A stretch of 18,037 nucleotides of DNA from Maricaulis sp. (GTDB taxonomy: Bacteria; Pseudomonadota; Alphaproteobacteria; Caulobacterales; Maricaulaceae). The stretch is taken from contig NZLV01000052.1 of the NCBI GenBank assembly GCA_002694345.1, positions 1 to 18,037 on the forward strand, in the 5' to 3' direction. The notes below the pieces were generated by a model. The model was not told the origin of the DNA and did not search any database. It was given only the letters and a program-made list of their open reading frames with translations. Shown here piece after piece: positions 17,677 through 18,037 of this stretch (position 1 is the first letter of the stretch; the number at the start of each line of letters is the position of its first letter). A program made the translations under genes and the position numbers.

Positions 17677-18037
17677 ATGACCCCAAGCCATCTCCTCATT
17701 CCCACCTACCGCAATCTGCTGACGGCCCTCGGCAACTGGCTCCGCAAGGCGGCCGAACAGGTCGATGATACAAACAGCCTTATGGCGGAACGCTTGGCAC
17801 CCGACATGTTCCCCCTGTCGACACAGATCCGCTTTGCCTGCGTGCAGGCCCATGAGGGCGGTCACCGCCTGATGGGCAATGCCATCCCGGGCACGGTTGA
17901 GGACTTGCTGAATGAAGGCCGTGCCGGCGGGGAACAGCCCGGCACGCTGGCCCAAGCATTGATCCGGATTGACGAGACCCTGGCTGCGCTGGACGGATGT
18001 GATACGGCGGCGATGGATGTCGCTGGCGACAAACCGC
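17677..18037 (+). CDS. DUF1993 family protein, 3' end missing
   Basis: Translation from the ATG at 17677 is open to the window edge, giving 120 visible residues of a family that is usually about 170 long. It starts MTPSHLLIPTYRNLLTALGN, followed by LAPDMFPLSTQIRFACVQAH, and GGHRLMG. The MFPL-TQIRFAC motif and the helical layout match DUF1993, a DinB-like four-helix bundle family of unknown function. GGAAGGAA (17660-17667) is a good binding site. The gene lies 19 bp after metC, so it is probably co-transcribed with the sulfur cluster. That suggests a link, but no function is known. The gene is cut by the end of the window, not visibly broken. Confidence 0.85.
   Translation, partial: MTPSHLLIPTYRNLLTALGNWLRKAAEQVDDTNSLMAERLAPDMFPLSTQIRFACVQAHEGGHRLMGNAIPGTVEDLLNEGRAGGEQPGTLAQALIRIDETLAALDGCDTAAMDVAGDKP

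Overview
The window is high-GC, densely packed chromosomal DNA from an alphaproteobacterium. The gene content points to Caulobacterales in the broad sense, for example a Maricaulis/Hyphomonadaceae-like marine stalked bacterium. The evidence is a PopA-like cell-cycle regulator (two receiver domains plus a degenerate GGDEF domain), the block mfd-sdhE / recG, alphaproteobacterial-type cysteine synthase and cystathionine beta-lyase, and proteins of the DUF502, DUF6134 and DUF1993 families. The genus is inferred; no rRNA or tRNA gene is present to fix it.

Layout. 1-672: 3' part of a pentapeptide-repeat protein gene. 669-1757 (-): CaiB/BaiF-type alpha-methylacyl-CoA racemase. 1851-3167 (+): PopA-like regulator. 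3169-7353 (-): sdhE, then mfd, then a small three-helix membrane protein, probably one transcription unit. 7431-9515 (+): recG. 9507-10184 (-): DUF502/COV1-like membrane protein. 10325-11527 (+): membrane-anchored DUF3089 alpha/beta-hydrolase-fold protein that seems to lack its catalytic Ser and His. 11534-12382 (-): kdsA. 12519-13979 (+): DNA photolyase. 13976-14572 (-): exported DUF6134 protein. 14678 to the end (+): sulfur amino-acid cluster of cysteine synthase, 3-mercaptopyruvate sulfurtransferase, cystathionine beta-lyase and a DUF1993 protein cut by the window edge.

Functional groups. The sulfur cluster is tightly coupled (an ATGA overlap, then gaps of 2 and 19 bp). It joins cysteine synthesis to sulfur release from mercaptopyruvate and cystathionine. 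Mfd, RecG and photolyase are DNA repair or fork-rescue enzymes, but they lie in separate units. SdhE matures the flavoprotein subunit of succinate dehydrogenase and KdsA makes the Kdo precursor for lipopolysaccharide. The PopA-like protein keeps the c-di-GMP inhibitory-site motif RxxD but has lost the GGDEF active-site motif, as expected of a c-di-GMP receptor rather than a synthase.

Architecture. Strand alternates constantly, giving five convergent and five divergent junctions. Every convergent pair ends within -9 to +6 bp of its partner, twice with both stop codons inside one CTAG. Two perfect 16-bp palindromes, centred 30 bp apart, lie between kdsA and phrB, and an 18-bp palindrome holds both stop codons of the DUF3089 gene and kdsA. 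I saw no mobile element, CRISPR array, prophage or RNA gene. Most of the window is ordinary core genome, and I found no convincing new multi-gene system.
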